Assembly: GCA_030066195.1 (NCBI GenBank)
Contig: JASJCB010000048.1
Coordinates: 1-64,000 of the forward strand
Direction of reading: 5' to 3'
DNA: 64,000 nucleotides
Source: Acidobacteriota bacterium
GTDB lineage: Bacteria > Acidobacteriota > Holophagae > Acanthopleuribacterales > Acanthopleuribacteraceae
In this document: positions 8,982 through 17,785 of the stretch, one piece after another
Numbering within the stretch: position 1 is the first letter of the stretch
How the letters are laid out: each line of letters begins with the position of its first letter
Notes under the pieces: model-generated
What the model saw: the letters and a program-made list of their open reading frames with translations, nothing else
Told to the model about the DNA's origin: nothing
Databases searched by the model: none
Program-made: the position numbers and the translations under genes

Positions 8982-11900
8982 ATGGTAACTTCATCCGGCT
9001 CCGGTAGGGTAGGGGAGCTGACCGGTTTGACCATCGGGCCTTACCGACTTGTCGAGGAGTTGGGGCGCGGGGGTATGGGGGTGGTTTATCGCGGGGTGCG
9101 GGACGATAATGAGCTGCGCATGACCGTTGCCGTCAAGTTGATTCATAAGAGCCGGTCCAATCCCGAGATGATCGCCCGCTTCCGCCGGGAGCGTCAGATT
9201 CTTGCCGACCTGCGCCACCCCAACATTGCCCAGTTGATGGACGCGGGAACCACGGAAGACGGCCTGCCCTATTTTGTTATGGAATACGTGCCCGGTGTGA
9301 ACCTGACCCAATGGTGTCAACAGATCAAACCCGACCTTCAGGCCTGTTTGCAACTCTTCCGAAAGCTGTTGGATGCCGTGGCCTTTGCCCACCGTAACCA
9401 GGTGATTCATCGCGACATCAAACCCGGCAACATCGTGGTGGGTCGAGACGATCAACCCAAGCTCTTGGATTTCGGCATTGCCCGCTCCGCCGGCGGCGCC
9501 TTCTCGGAATTGACCAGGGGCGCCTCGCCCATGACCCCGCAATTCGCCGCCCCGGAGCAACTCCTCGGCCAGGCGGTTACGGCACGGAGCGATATCTATT
9601 CACTGGCGCTGTTACTCCTGGAGATGATCACCGGCCGACGCCCGCGCCGCGAGCACTTAAAACCGCTTGAAGTAGTGCGTGAATTGATGAACGCGGAGCC
9701 GACCCTGGGCCGGGACACGGCGTCGTCAAAGGACGTTCTGTTTCCACCCGGTTTGGGCGTCATCCTATTGGAAGCCCTGGCCGATGATCCGGCCGAACGC
9801 ACCACATCCTGTGAATTGTTTGCCCAAGAAATCGACCGCTTGATCGCCGACCTCAACCAATCGGCGTCGAGAAGCGGCCGGCTCCCGACCAAACACCAAC
9901 CGTTCCGCGGTTTGGAGGTCTTTCGCGAACAGGATCGCGACTTTTTCTTCGGGCGCGAGGCAATAAGCCGGCGTTTATTCGAGCATTTGCAGCAGCATCG
10001 TTTCCTCGCCGTTTTGGGCCCCTCCGGTTCCGGGAAATCATCCGTGGTTCAGGCCGGAGTGATTCCGCTCCTCCGCGAGCGCCGGCATCTGATCGCCCTT
10101 TTCACGCCGCATAGCAACCCGTTGGAGGAAGCGGCGTTTGCACTTGCTCGCCTATTCAATGCCCGAGACCGACCCCAATATGCGGAGACCGTGTTGAAAC
10201 GCCTGGAAGAAAACCCGGACGCCCTGCATTTCATGGGCCGTGAGCTTCTGATCGATAACCCCGAGGTACGGCTCTACCTGGTCGTGGATCAATTCGAGGA
10301 GCTGTTCACTCTATCCCAACAGAACAAAGACCGGTTTGTGTCCACGCTGTTGCACACCCTCGAAAAACCGGAGAGCCCCGTCTCCGTGATTCTCCTGATG
10401 CGCTCCGATTTCATCGGTCGTTGTACGCAATGGCCCGGCTTGAACCAGTTGCTTACGGAGAACCTGATCCAAATCGGCCCGATGCAGATAGAGGAACTGC
10501 GCGCTGCCATGGAGGAACCGGCCCGCCTCGCCGGTCTGGAATTCGAAAAAGGATTGGTCTCCCAAATACTGGACGATGTGGCCGGAGCTCCCGGTGAACT
10601 CCCCCTGTTGGAGCACGCCCTGCTGGAACTCTACCATCGTCGCAAGGGTAACCTGCTCACTCCGGCCGCTTACGCGGAAATCGGCGGCATCAAAGGCGCC
10701 CTGGCTAGGCGTGCCGAATCGGAGTTCGGCGGATTGGATGAGCGCGGTCAATTGACGTTGCGCAAAATGTTCACCCTTTGCCTGGTTCATCCCGGTGAGG
10801 GAGCGCCGGACACGCGCCGTCGCGCCCATCGCGAAGAACTGCTGGCCGCCGGTACTGACAGGGAAACCGCCGCAACTCTGCTGCATCGTTGGATGGAATT
10901 GAGATTACTCACCGGTTACCGGGACGAAACCCGCAACCTGGACCTGGTGGACGTAGCCCACGAGGCCTTGATTCGAAACTGGCCCAGAATCACGACCTGG
11001 ATGGCCGAGGATCGCGAGATTGCCCGACAGTTAGGTCGGCTGAGACGCCAGGCGCGTTCATGGGACGCGGCCGGCCGCGACCCCGATCAATTGCTGCGTG
11101 GGGCGCCGCTGGTGCGCATGGAAGAACTGGTCCAACAGGAAGCCGACCACCTGGGTTCCGTGGAACGGGATTACGTGGCTGCCGGTGTCGCGGAACGCCT
11201 GGAATTGTCGCGACGGCAAGAGGCAACGGCCAGGAGATTGCGGAAACGAAAGAACCTGGCCCAGGTCGCGGGTGCGGCGGCCCTCTTGCTGGCGGTTGTC
11301 TCCTTCAGCTTGTACCTGACGGCTCGATCCGCCAAACAGGAGGCCGACCAGGAAAAAGCCGCGGCCGTGGAGGCACGTCTGCTGGCGGAGCGCGAGATCA
11401 AGGTGGGCAACTATCACCGCGCCCTGACTTTCGACGAAAAAGCGCGTAACGCCTTGGAGGACAACCGGCCCCATGAGGCCTGGCTTTATGCGCTGGCCGC
11501 ATTGGCCTCCGATATACCCGAGGACAAGGAGTTGTTGGAAACCAAGGGTCTTTTCTGCGATCCCCGCATGGGGGAAGCCGGACGCCTGCTGTGGACATCG
11601 CCCGTCGCTCCGAGAGCCGGGAAAGTTGCACTGAGCCCCGACGGTTCTCTGGTCGCGGTAGCGGACGATATGGAAAATATCTACCTGATGAGCCTGGAGA
11701 CCGGAGCCAGGACGGCCGCGCTCTATGGTCATACCGCCGTGATCAACGACCTCGCTTTCAGTCCCGACGGCAGGATGCTTGCGTCCGCTTCATCCGACCG
11801 AACCCTGAAACTTTGGGACGTGACCGAGGGAAAACTGCACGCATCTTTGAACGATTCCGGTAAGGTCACCTCGGTTGTATTCAGTCAGGAAACAGGCGTT

Positions 11901-14450
11901 TTGTACACTGCCTCGGCCGAGGGCAACATCCGGGCATGGTCCGCCGAGGGTTTGGAACTGGATATTTGGCAGAGCGGCAAGTCCGAAATCCATCAACTGG
12001 CGTTGAGCCCGGACGGCTCTACCCTTGCTGCTGCATGCGGTGATCATTCGATACGGGTATGGGATACAGCCGGCGGCGTGATCGAAAAAGTGCTGAAAGG
12101 CCACAAGGGCCCGGTTCGTTCAGTCGTGTTTACCGGAAATCGCTCCCTGGCCTCAGCCTCCGAGGACAGCGTGATCCACCTATGGCGGCTCGATCGGAGA
12201 GACCCCTTGGGCTCCCTACTCGGTCATTCGAATCCGGTCATCGACCTGGCATTCTCCGTGGATGGTTCACGGCTTGCTTCCGTGGGAGAGGATCATGCAG
12301 TTATTCTGTGGGACCTACAGAACGAAACGCCCCTAGCGGATTTTTGTGACCGGGGCAATTATCTGGAGAATGTCTCGGACCTGGATCTAAGCCGTGACGG
12401 TAGGCTGATGGCAACGGTCTCCGGCGACGAGAGCCTGCGCCTGCGGGAACTGCCCGAGGGCGTTGTCTTTGCTGGTTTTTCCGGTCATTCGGGCCGTGTC
12501 AACGGCGTTGCCTTTTCTCGTGACGGCGCCCTGATTGCCTCTGCCTCCAACGATCTCACCGTGCGGCTGTGGGACAGGGCTTCCGGGCGTCAAACGGCGG
12601 TGCTATCGGGACATAACGCTCGTGTGATCAGCACGGTTTTTTCCCCGGACGGCAAAACACTGGCCTCATCCTCCAAAGACGGAACCATTCGTCTTTGGCA
12701 AACCGATTCCGGGGCGCCGTCGGCGGCGCTCCGGGGCCATACCGGGGCCGTCATCTCGATTGCCTTCTCCCCGGACGGGCGACTGATCGCGTCGGGCGGG
12801 GTGGATAAAACCATCAGGCTGTGGTCTCACGAAAAAGCTGAAACCCTCTCCGTGATGACGGGCCATGAGGAGTTATTGTTAAGCCTGGCTTTTTCGCCTG
12901 ACGGGAGCTATCTGGCCTCCGGTTCCTCGGACGATACGGTTCGTCTCTGGCATGTGGATTCAGCGAGGCAAACCACTGTCCTCAAGGGACATTCGGGAGC
13001 CGTTACCGATGTGGCCTTTGCGCCTGACGGGAATCTGTTGGTTTCAGCCTCTGCCGACAAGACCATTCGGCTTTGGGATCGTATTTCAGGAAAAAGCCTG
13101 AGTCTGCCGGCCGGTCACGATGCCATGATCAATGCCCTTGCCTTTTCTCCTGACGGAAAGCGGCTGGCCTCGGCAAGCCGGGATAGGACGATCCGTTTAT
13201 GGGATCTCACGGAGAGGGAAGAAGTCTTGCAGTTGAGCGGGCATTCCGGGGAAGTCACCGACCTGGATTTTTCCGGCAACGGCAAGTATCTGGTATCCGG
13301 TTCGGAGGATAATTCGATAAAGCTTTGGGAAATAGCCGAAAACCAATTTCCATCAGTGCTTCAGGGGCATACCGGGGTCGTTTTTTCGGCAGACTTCTCA
13401 CCCGACGGCAGGCAACTGGCCACGGTCTCCTCCGATCGTACTTTGAAGATATGGGATATCCCGTCGGGCCGGCCGCAACATACCAGGCCCCTCATCGACT
13501 ACAAGCCCGCGGATGTGGCCTTCTCACCTGACGGAAAAAACGTTGCGGCAGCCTTGAATAACGGGGCCGTGGGGGTTTGGAGCGTGTCTCCGAAAGAGGC
13601 AATGACCGTGCTTCAAGGTCATACGGAAGATGTTACCGCCGTCGCCTTTTCTCCAACCGGAGATCTTCTGGCTTCAGCCTCGACCGACTTAAGTGTGCGC
13701 TTATGGGAAATGCCCTCGGGAAAACCCCGCGAGGTGTTGACAGGGCACGGGGATTGGATTTGGGACCTGGCCTTTTCCCCGGTAGGGAAGCAACTGGCTT
13801 CCTGTGACCTGGGAGGAATGGTGCGCGTGTGGGATTTGGAAGCCGGCGTGCCGCCGCTGAGCTATAACGAACACTCCGATTCCGTTTTTGGTTTGACCTT
13901 CACCCCGGACGGCTCTCGGCTGGTTTCCTCGTCGGCTGACCGCACCTTGCGGTTATGGGATATTGAAACCGGACGTACCCAAACCGTTTTTTCGGGTCAT
14001 TCGGGTTGGGTTTTCCGTTCTTCGGTTTCACCCGACGGCAAATATCTGGCTTCATCTTCCATGGATCGCACGATCGGGCTCTGGGATATGGAAACCGGGC
14101 GATTACTGGCCCGCTTGGGCGGCCATTCCGAATCGTTGACCAGCGCCGTATTCAGCCCCCGAGGCAGCATGCTGGCTTCGGCTTCCCTTGATCAAACCAT
14201 CAGACTTTGGGATATCGAGGGTCTATTGTCCATTCAAAAGGGTGAGTTGGAGAAACTGACGCCGAATCTGCTGCGGCGATCCCTGCTCCATTTCGGTTAT
14301 CGACCTGAAGAAATACGGCTGGTTCCTGAATCACCCATATCGCTGATCGGCATCGACGGATACAGTTTCACCGAACCGGCGCCCCTCGGCTTTCTCGCCT
14401 ATCCGAAGCCGGCAGGGGTAACGCTGATCGATTGGCTGAAAATTCGCTGA
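8982..14450 (+). CDS. Ser/Thr kinase - nSTAND1 ATPase - membrane anchor - 21 WD40 repeats
   Basis: An 1822-residue protein. The PknB-type kinase at about 20-290 is intact: GRGGMGVVY glycine loop, VAVK lysine, HRDIKPGN loop, DFG in LLDFGIAR. A novel-STAND NTPase follows (FRGLEVFREQDRDFFFGRE signature, Walker A GPSGSGKSS about 346, Walker B LYLVVDQFEEL). One hydrophobic segment lies at about 764-783, between basic and charged helices. The rest, about 875-1745, is a chain of GH...WD repeats. I count 21 by eye, which fits three seven-bladed propellers. If the segment spans the membrane, kinase and ATPase are cytoplasmic and the propellers extracytoplasmic; a tail-in arrangement cannot be excluded. 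The family is linked to signalling and sometimes to conflict systems; no partner gene shows the role here. Confidence 0.92.
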   Translation: MVTSSGSGRVGELTGLTIGPYRLVEELGRGGMGVVYRGVRDDNELRMTVAVKLIHKSRSNPEMIARFRRERQILADLRHPNIAQLMDAGTTEDGLPYFVMEYVPGVNLTQWCQQIKPDLQACLQLFRKLLDAVAFAHRNQVIHRDIKPGNIVVGRDDQPKLLDFGIARSAGGAFSELTRGASPMTPQFAAPEQLLGQAVTARSDIYSLALLLLEMITGRRPRREHLKPLEVVRELMNAEPTLGRDTASSKDVLFPPGLGVILLEALADDPAERTTSCELFAQEIDRLIADLNQSASRSGRLPTKHQPFRGLEVFREQDRDFFFGREAISRRLFEHLQQHRFLAVLGPSGSGKSSVVQAGVIPLLRERRHLIALFTPHSNPLEEAAFALARLFNARDRPQYAETVLKRLEENPDALHFMGRELLIDNPEVRLYLVVDQFEELFTLSQQNKDRFVSTLLHTLEKPESPVSVILLMRSDFIGRCTQWPGLNQLLTENLIQIGPMQIEELRAAMEEPARLAGLEFEKGLVSQILDDVAGAPGELPLLEHALLELYHRRKGNLLTPAAYAEIGGIKGALARRAESEFGGLDERGQLTLRKMFTLCLVHPGEGAPDTRRRAHREELLAAGTDRETAATLLHRWMELRLLTGYRDETRNLDLVDVAHEALIRNWPRITTWMAEDREIARQLGRLRRQARSWDAAGRDPDQLLRGAPLVRMEELVQQEADHLGSVERDYVAAGVAERLELSRRQEATARRLRKRKNLAQVAGAAALLLAVVSFSLYLTARSAKQEADQEKAAAVEARLLAEREIKVGNYHRALTFDEKARNALEDNRPHEAWLYALAALASDIPEDKELLETKGLFCDPRMGEAGRLLWTSPVAPRAGKVALSPDGSLVAVADDMENIYLMSLETGARTAALYGHTAVINDLAFSPDGRMLASASSDRTLKLWDVTEGKLHASLNDSGKVTSVVFSQETGVLYTASAEGNIRAWSAEGLELDIWQSGKSEIHQLALSPDGSTLAAACGDHSIRVWDTAGGVIEKVLKGHKGPVRSVVFTGNRSLASASEDSVIHLWRLDRRDPLGSLLGHSNPVIDLAFSVDGSRLASVGEDHAVILWDLQNETPLADFCDRGNYLENVSDLDLSRDGRLMATVSGDESLRLRELPEGVVFAGFSGHSGRVNGVAFSRDGALIASASNDLTVRLWDRASGRQTAVLSGHNARVISTVFSPDGKTLASSSKDGTIRLWQTDSGAPSAALRGHTGAVISIAFSPDGRLIASGGVDKTIRLWSHEKAETLSVMTGHEELLLSLAFSPDGSYLASGSSDDTVRLWHVDSARQTTVLKGHSGAVTDVAFAPDGNLLVSASADKTIRLWDRISGKSLSLPAGHDAMINALAFSPDGKRLASASRDRTIRLWDLTEREEVLQLSGHSGEVTDLDFSGNGKYLVSGSEDNSIKLWEIAENQFPSVLQGHTGVVFSADFSPDGRQLATVSSDRTLKIWDIPSGRPQHTRPLIDYKPADVAFSPDGKNVAAALNNGAVGVWSVSPKEAMTVLQGHTEDVTAVAFSPTGDLLASASTDLSVRLWEMPSGKPREVLTGHGDWIWDLAFSPVGKQLASCDLGGMVRVWDLEAGVPPLSYNEHSDSVFGLTFTPDGSRLVSSSADRTLRLWDIETGRTQTVFSGHSGWVFRSSVSPDGKYLASSSMDRTIGLWDMETGRLLARLGGHSESLTSAVFSPRGSMLASASLDQTIRLWDIEGLLSIQKGELEKLTPNLLRRSLLHFGYRPEEIRLVPESPISLIGIDGYSFTEPAPLGFLAYPKPAGVTLIDWLKIR

Positions 14451-14482
14451 TGGCGACGGTCCCGGCGCCTCGGAACCGAATC

Positions 14483-14511
14483 TTGTTTCTTTTCATCCCA
14501 TCACCTACAAT
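14483..14511 (+). promoter_or_regulatory. Predicted promoter for the twin-peptide locus
   Basis: TTGTTT (14483-14488) and TACAAT (14506-14511) are separated by 17 nt, placing a start site near 14518, about 20 nt ahead of the AAAGGA ribosome site of the first peptide gene. The -10 is strong (5 of 6) and the -35 partial. Confidence 0.45.
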
Positions 14512-14549
14512 AGTGTCCAAGTTAGGAAACAACCTTTAAAGGAAACACC

Positions 14550-14765
14550 ATGACCAAAAGCCTTCCTGACAGGGAGCATCTATTCCAGGCCGAACCCAAA
14601 TCCTTCAGGCTTAAACCCCTGATCATCAAATCAATGGTTACCGCAACGGACCGACCGGACGATTCGGAGCGGGAAAGAAAAAGCCGGGATTGTCCTGACG
14701 GAATCAAAGTGCACGGTGCGGCCGACAGCGGCTCTAAAGGAAAAGTCCCGGAAACTACGCGTTGA
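14550..14765 (+). CDS. Candidate RiPP-type precursor peptide, copy 1
   Basis: A 71-residue peptide with its own ribosome site (AAAGGA, 14538-14543) 6 nt before ATG. It pairs with the next gene, also exactly 71 residues. Of the first 36 positions 16 are identical (M1, K3-P6, F12-Q13, L21, P23-L24, S28-T31, T33, P36), whereas the second half is unrelated, charged and hydrophilic. A conserved front and variable back is the pattern of leader and core in ribosomal peptide precursors. The shared region includes a hydrophobic patch followed by SMVT. An asparagine-synthetase-like enzyme lies downstream, the class that includes lasso-peptide cyclases. There is no signal peptide. I do not recognise a described family; the precursor role is inference. 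It could instead be a small regulatory protein pair. Confidence 0.6.
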   Translation: MTKSLPDREHLFQAEPKSFRLKPLIIKSMVTATDRPDDSERERKSRDCPDGIKVHGAADSGSKGKVPETTR

Positions 14766-14832
14766 ACGATCTTTCGTGGATTGCCGGCACTCTAAATACA
14801 GACTCCGATTGAATCGGGTGAGGAGGTTGGAA

Positions 14833-15048
14833 ATGCCCAAAAGTTTGCCGGGTGTCGATTCTATTTTTCAACAGAAGTCCCAAACCCTTAAACTGACGCC
14901 GCTTAGCCTGCGTTCAATGGTCACCGATACCGGGAAGCCTGAAAAGTATCCCTCGGTTCGGGAACCCGTCCGTAATCAAAAGGATCCGGGTAATGAAGAC
15001 GGCGGGACCCGCGGTGATCGAGTCGGCGCTACGAGGGGAGGCTGCTGA
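14833..15048 (+). CDS. Candidate RiPP-type precursor peptide, copy 2
   Basis: A 71-residue paralogue of the preceding peptide, 67 nt downstream. The start is fixed by a perfect AGGAGG (14821-14826) six bases before ATG; the longer upstream reading of this frame has no such site. The N-terminal half shares KSLP, FQ, LxxPL and SMVTxT with copy 1. The C-terminal half is Arg/Gly/Asp-rich, differs completely and ends in Gly-Gly-Cys, the only cysteine. The strong ribosome site suggests higher expression than copy 1. The tandem arrangement and equal length point to duplication followed by divergence of the back half only. Function is unknown; a substrate role for the adjacent asparagine-synthetase-like enzyme is inferred. 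Confidence 0.62.
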   Translation: MPKSLPGVDSIFQQKSQTLKLTPLSLRSMVTDTGKPEKYPSVREPVRNQKDPGNEDGGTRGDRVGATRGGC

Positions 15049-15172
15049 TCGGGAACCCATGATTTGTTGTGTCCGCTTGGAAAAAATACGGCCGCGATCC
15101 TGAGGCATTGACCTGATTCGAAACGTCGGACGGGCCGCTCGATAAATCTATTGACTGTTAACTGGAATCTAC

Positions 15173-16831
15173 ATGCTTTCTTTTCGCCTCCATGCCCCCG
15201 ATCTCACCGGTAATGTTCTGACCGGGCCTCATGAATTGAAGGTCGGCAAGGGTTTCCTTCGGCCGTTCTCCCACCCCCGGTTGGAATATCGGATTGTGGC
15301 AACGCCGGATCACCACAAGGTCCTGGCTCTTGTTCGCGAACGCATGCAACCGGACTGGTATCTTCCGCTACAGAATATGCCGGTCGAGGATGGTATCGGT
15401 GTCTTCCCGGAAAAGCCCTTCAAGGATTTCTTGAGGGCCGTGCGACAATGGCCCCTGGATTTTACGGCTGTTCTCTTCGACATGCAAAACAAGAGGTTGG
15501 AAATCACCGCCGGGCCTTTGGGCAGCGCGCCGGTCTATCTGTTGCACCGTGAAAACCGTCTTTTCGTTGACTGGGACGTCACCCGCCTTTACCCCTATCT
15601 TTCCGCGGCGTCCGCGCTGGACCCGGACCGGGCGCTTCTCTTTCTTTCCGGCAGAGGCGCCGAATACAGTCGTCGGACCATGTTCAAGGACATCTGGTGT
15701 CTCACAGCCGGGGCAACCGCCTCATGGCATCCGGCCTCCAACCATTTCGAGGTTCGCTACCCGGAGCCCGAATACCGCCCGGAAGCCCGAGAACTGAAAC
15801 CGGGCGCCGATGCCCTGGGCGCTTTCCAAGAACTGCTTTCGGCATTGTTGGAACGCCAGTTGGGGACGGATTTCAGCCGCGTGGGCGCTGCCCTTAGCGG
15901 CGGCTTGGATTCAGCGATCGTCGCCGCTTCGGCATCTGAACTCGCCGGCGGTGACTTACGAACCTACGGCATTCTGATGACAGGACCGACGCGTTCCGGC
16001 CAGGTCTACCGGCGCAATGCCATGATTGCTCGTTGCGGCTTCCTGGATTCTGCCGTCGATGCGCTGGACCACCTCCCGTTCAGCGATGATTCGGATCTAC
16101 CGCGCAACGGCTGCTTCGTTCCCTGGGAAGAATACTACTACCTGGCCATGACCGCACTCTACCGCAAAGCTCGGCAACATGGCCTCGATACCTACCTGAC
16201 CGGCATCGGTGGTGATGAGTTGTTCATGCTTGCCTATCACGAATGGCCAAGCGTGGTTCAGGAGACCGTTACCGCCCAACGGCGCAATGCGCGACATTCC
16301 TATCCGTCCTTTCTTTCCGATCTTGCCTTGCGTCGGCTCAGGTCTTCTCCTCCGGCGCTCGATCCCGCGCCGCCGGGTCTGGTCTCCGATTCCGCCCGCG
16401 ATTTTGGCGTCGTGCACGGCAGCCTGTTCTTGAGGCACGGAATTTGGCCGGCCCACCCGCTTGCCACGCCCGAAATGGCCGGCTTCTGTGCGCAACTGCC
16501 GGCGGCATTGAGAAAAAACCGCAAGCTGCAACGGGATTTCCTGGTCAAATTGGGATTGGCGCGTGATGTGGTTTATCCGAGGACCACCGAGACCTTCTCC
16601 GACGTCATGACGCGTGGCTTCGCCCGTATTGCCCGACCGCGAATAGAGAGCCTGTTCAACTCATCCCGATTGGCGGACCTGGGCTGGATCGATCCGGGCA
16701 AACTCCAGGCCGCCTATCGGTCCTATTGTGACCATCCGGAAGACCGGCCGGTACTGCCCCTGCTTGCCGCGGCCAACCTGGAGACCACATTGCGGGTTAT
16801 CGAAAAAACGCGCGGGGAAAAAGCGCCCTGA
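15173..16831 (+). CDS. Asparagine-synthetase-like amidotransferase / cyclase
   Basis: A 552-residue member of the asparagine synthetase B superfamily. Residues about 1-210 are a degenerate Ntn-hydrolase (glutaminase) domain. It starts Met-Leu-Ser, so the N-terminal nucleophile Cys2 needed for glutamine hydrolysis is missing. Residues about 220-540 are the ATP-pyrophosphatase domain with the PP-loop SGGLDS at 242-247 and the second signature GIGGDELF near 345. Known for such Cys2-less members: adenylation of a carboxylate and amide or lactam formation, as in lasso cyclases (McjC) and beta-lactam synthetase. Beside two paralogous small peptides, it may act on them. No McjB-type peptidase or PqqD-like recognition protein lies nearby, so this is not a standard lasso cluster. 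The ATG start has only a weak CTGGAA upstream. Confidence 0.85.
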   Translation: MLSFRLHAPDLTGNVLTGPHELKVGKGFLRPFSHPRLEYRIVATPDHHKVLALVRERMQPDWYLPLQNMPVEDGIGVFPEKPFKDFLRAVRQWPLDFTAVLFDMQNKRLEITAGPLGSAPVYLLHRENRLFVDWDVTRLYPYLSAASALDPDRALLFLSGRGAEYSRRTMFKDIWCLTAGATASWHPASNHFEVRYPEPEYRPEARELKPGADALGAFQELLSALLERQLGTDFSRVGAALSGGLDSAIVAASASELAGGDLRTYGILMTGPTRSGQVYRRNAMIARCGFLDSAVDALDHLPFSDDSDLPRNGCFVPWEEYYYLAMTALYRKARQHGLDTYLTGIGGDELFMLAYHEWPSVVQETVTAQRRNARHSYPSFLSDLALRRLRSSPPALDPAPPGLVSDSARDFGVVHGSLFLRHGIWPAHPLATPEMAGFCAQLPAALRKNRKLQRDFLVKLGLARDVVYPRTTETFSDVMTRGFARIARPRIESLFNSSRLADLGWIDPGKLQAAYRSYCDHPEDRPVLPLLAAANLETTLRVIEKTRGEKAP

Positions 16832-17134
16832 CGAATAAACATCAGGACTCCGTCAAAGTCAAGCATGAGCCGTTGACAACCCCGAATGGACTCAATTCTT
16901 CCCGTGACGGCCTGATAAACCGCCCTTTGATACTCGATTCTTCCCGGGAAGAACAAAACATCTTTCGAGCGAGGGTTGACTCGGTGCCGGATACTCAGAT
17001 AACAACTTGCAAATTCCCTCCACTTTGACGACATCCTGGTACAGGCAACCGGCACCGGGACGTCGGAATGAAAATATGATACTCTGTTGGAACCCCCGAC
17101 CGGGCATGATCACCGGAGTAAGGAGCCGGGTCCT
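16832..17134. other. Intergenic region before the MerR gene
   Basis: I find no convincing gene here. The sequence holds the 10-bp palindrome TTCCCGGGAA and a TATGAT hexamer about 55 nt ahead of the MerR start, without a good -35 partner. The frames that cross it are antisense to the MerR gene or lack a ribosome site. Confidence 0.3.
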
Positions 17135-17479
17135 TTGACCAATCATAAAATGTATTACCGGATGGGCGAGGTTGCCGAGATGGTGGACCTGGAAGCCCAC
17201 GTCATTCGTTTTTGGGAGGACAACATTCCTCAACTGGCCCCCAAGAAGAGCCGGGCCGGTCACCGCATCTTCACGCGCGACGACATCGATCTCGTGATGA
17301 AGATTAAGCGTTTGGTTCATGAAGAAGGATTCACAATTGCCGGCGTACGCCGCAAACTGGCCGGCGGCGATGTGGGTGAAAAGGCCGAGCCGGCCATGCT
17401 CCAACACCGCGTAGCCCATGAGATACGGGAGGTTAAGGGCATCTTGGAAAATGTTTTAAATATGCTTGACCCGTCATAA
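17135..17479 (+). CDS. MerR-family transcriptional regulator
   Basis: About 114 residues. The N-terminal winged helix is typical of MerR: YYRMGEVAEMVDLEAHVIRFWE, the wing GHRIF, and the helix DIDLVMKIKRLVHEEGFTI followed by GVRRKL. The C-terminus is a short helix for dimerisation, with no metal-binding cysteines or drug-binding domain, so the effector is unknown. I chose the TTG start because AAGGAG (17120-17125) lies 9 nt upstream. An ATG 15 nt further in is also possible, and a longer frame from 17087 lacks a ribosome site. tRNA-Pro follows after 24 nt and may be co-transcribed. Confidence 0.85.
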   Translation: MTNHKMYYRMGEVAEMVDLEAHVIRFWEDNIPQLAPKKSRAGHRIFTRDDIDLVMKIKRLVHEEGFTIAGVRRKLAGGDVGEKAEPAMLQHRVAHEIREVKGILENVLNMLDPS

Positions 17480-17503
17480 GCCTTATAGTAGTATTCGCCA
17501 AGT

Positions 17504-17580
17504 CGGAGCGTGGCGCAGTCTGGTAGCGCACTCCCTTGGGGTGGGAGAGGTCGGAAGTTCAAATCTTCTCGCTCCGACCA
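17504..17580 (+). tRNA. tRNA-Pro (anticodon GGG)
   Basis: A full cloverleaf can be folded: acceptor CGGAGCG with CGCTCCG, a D arm with GCGC pairs, anticodon stem CTCCC/GGGAG around the loop TTGGGGT (anticodon GGG), and a T arm with GTTCAAATC. Discriminator A is followed by an encoded CCA. It reads CCC, and CCU by wobble. Confidence 0.97.
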
Positions 17581-17602
17581 TTCCTCAAAAAAAGAGGATA
17601 AG

Positions 17603-17627
17603 AAAAGCCGCAAGTCGCGGCTTTTTT
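17603..17627 (+). terminator. Rho-independent terminator after tRNA-Pro
   Basis: A stem of AAGCCGC (17605-17611) with GCGGCTT (17617-17623) around a 5-nt loop is followed by a T run. It sits 23 nt after the tRNA CCA end and would end the MerR-tRNA transcript. Confidence 0.85.
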
Positions 17628-17785
17628 CATTTTAAGAGACCGCGGGCAGGTGATGTCTCAAGTGACCTTTCCCAGTCCATTTTGTCTACTGGATCTTCTC
17701 TTTCAGCCCTCGGCCCTCTTTCCTATTTTCGGCACCCCTGGTAAAATTCAGGCTCGGCTCAGGACATGATTTCAGGAGGTCGCCG

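Noticed and set aside
14550..16831. Standard lasso-peptide cluster
   Set aside because: The cyclase-like enzyme is there, but there is no McjB-type protease, no PqqD-like recognition protein, and the precursors lack the usual YxxPxL leader motif.
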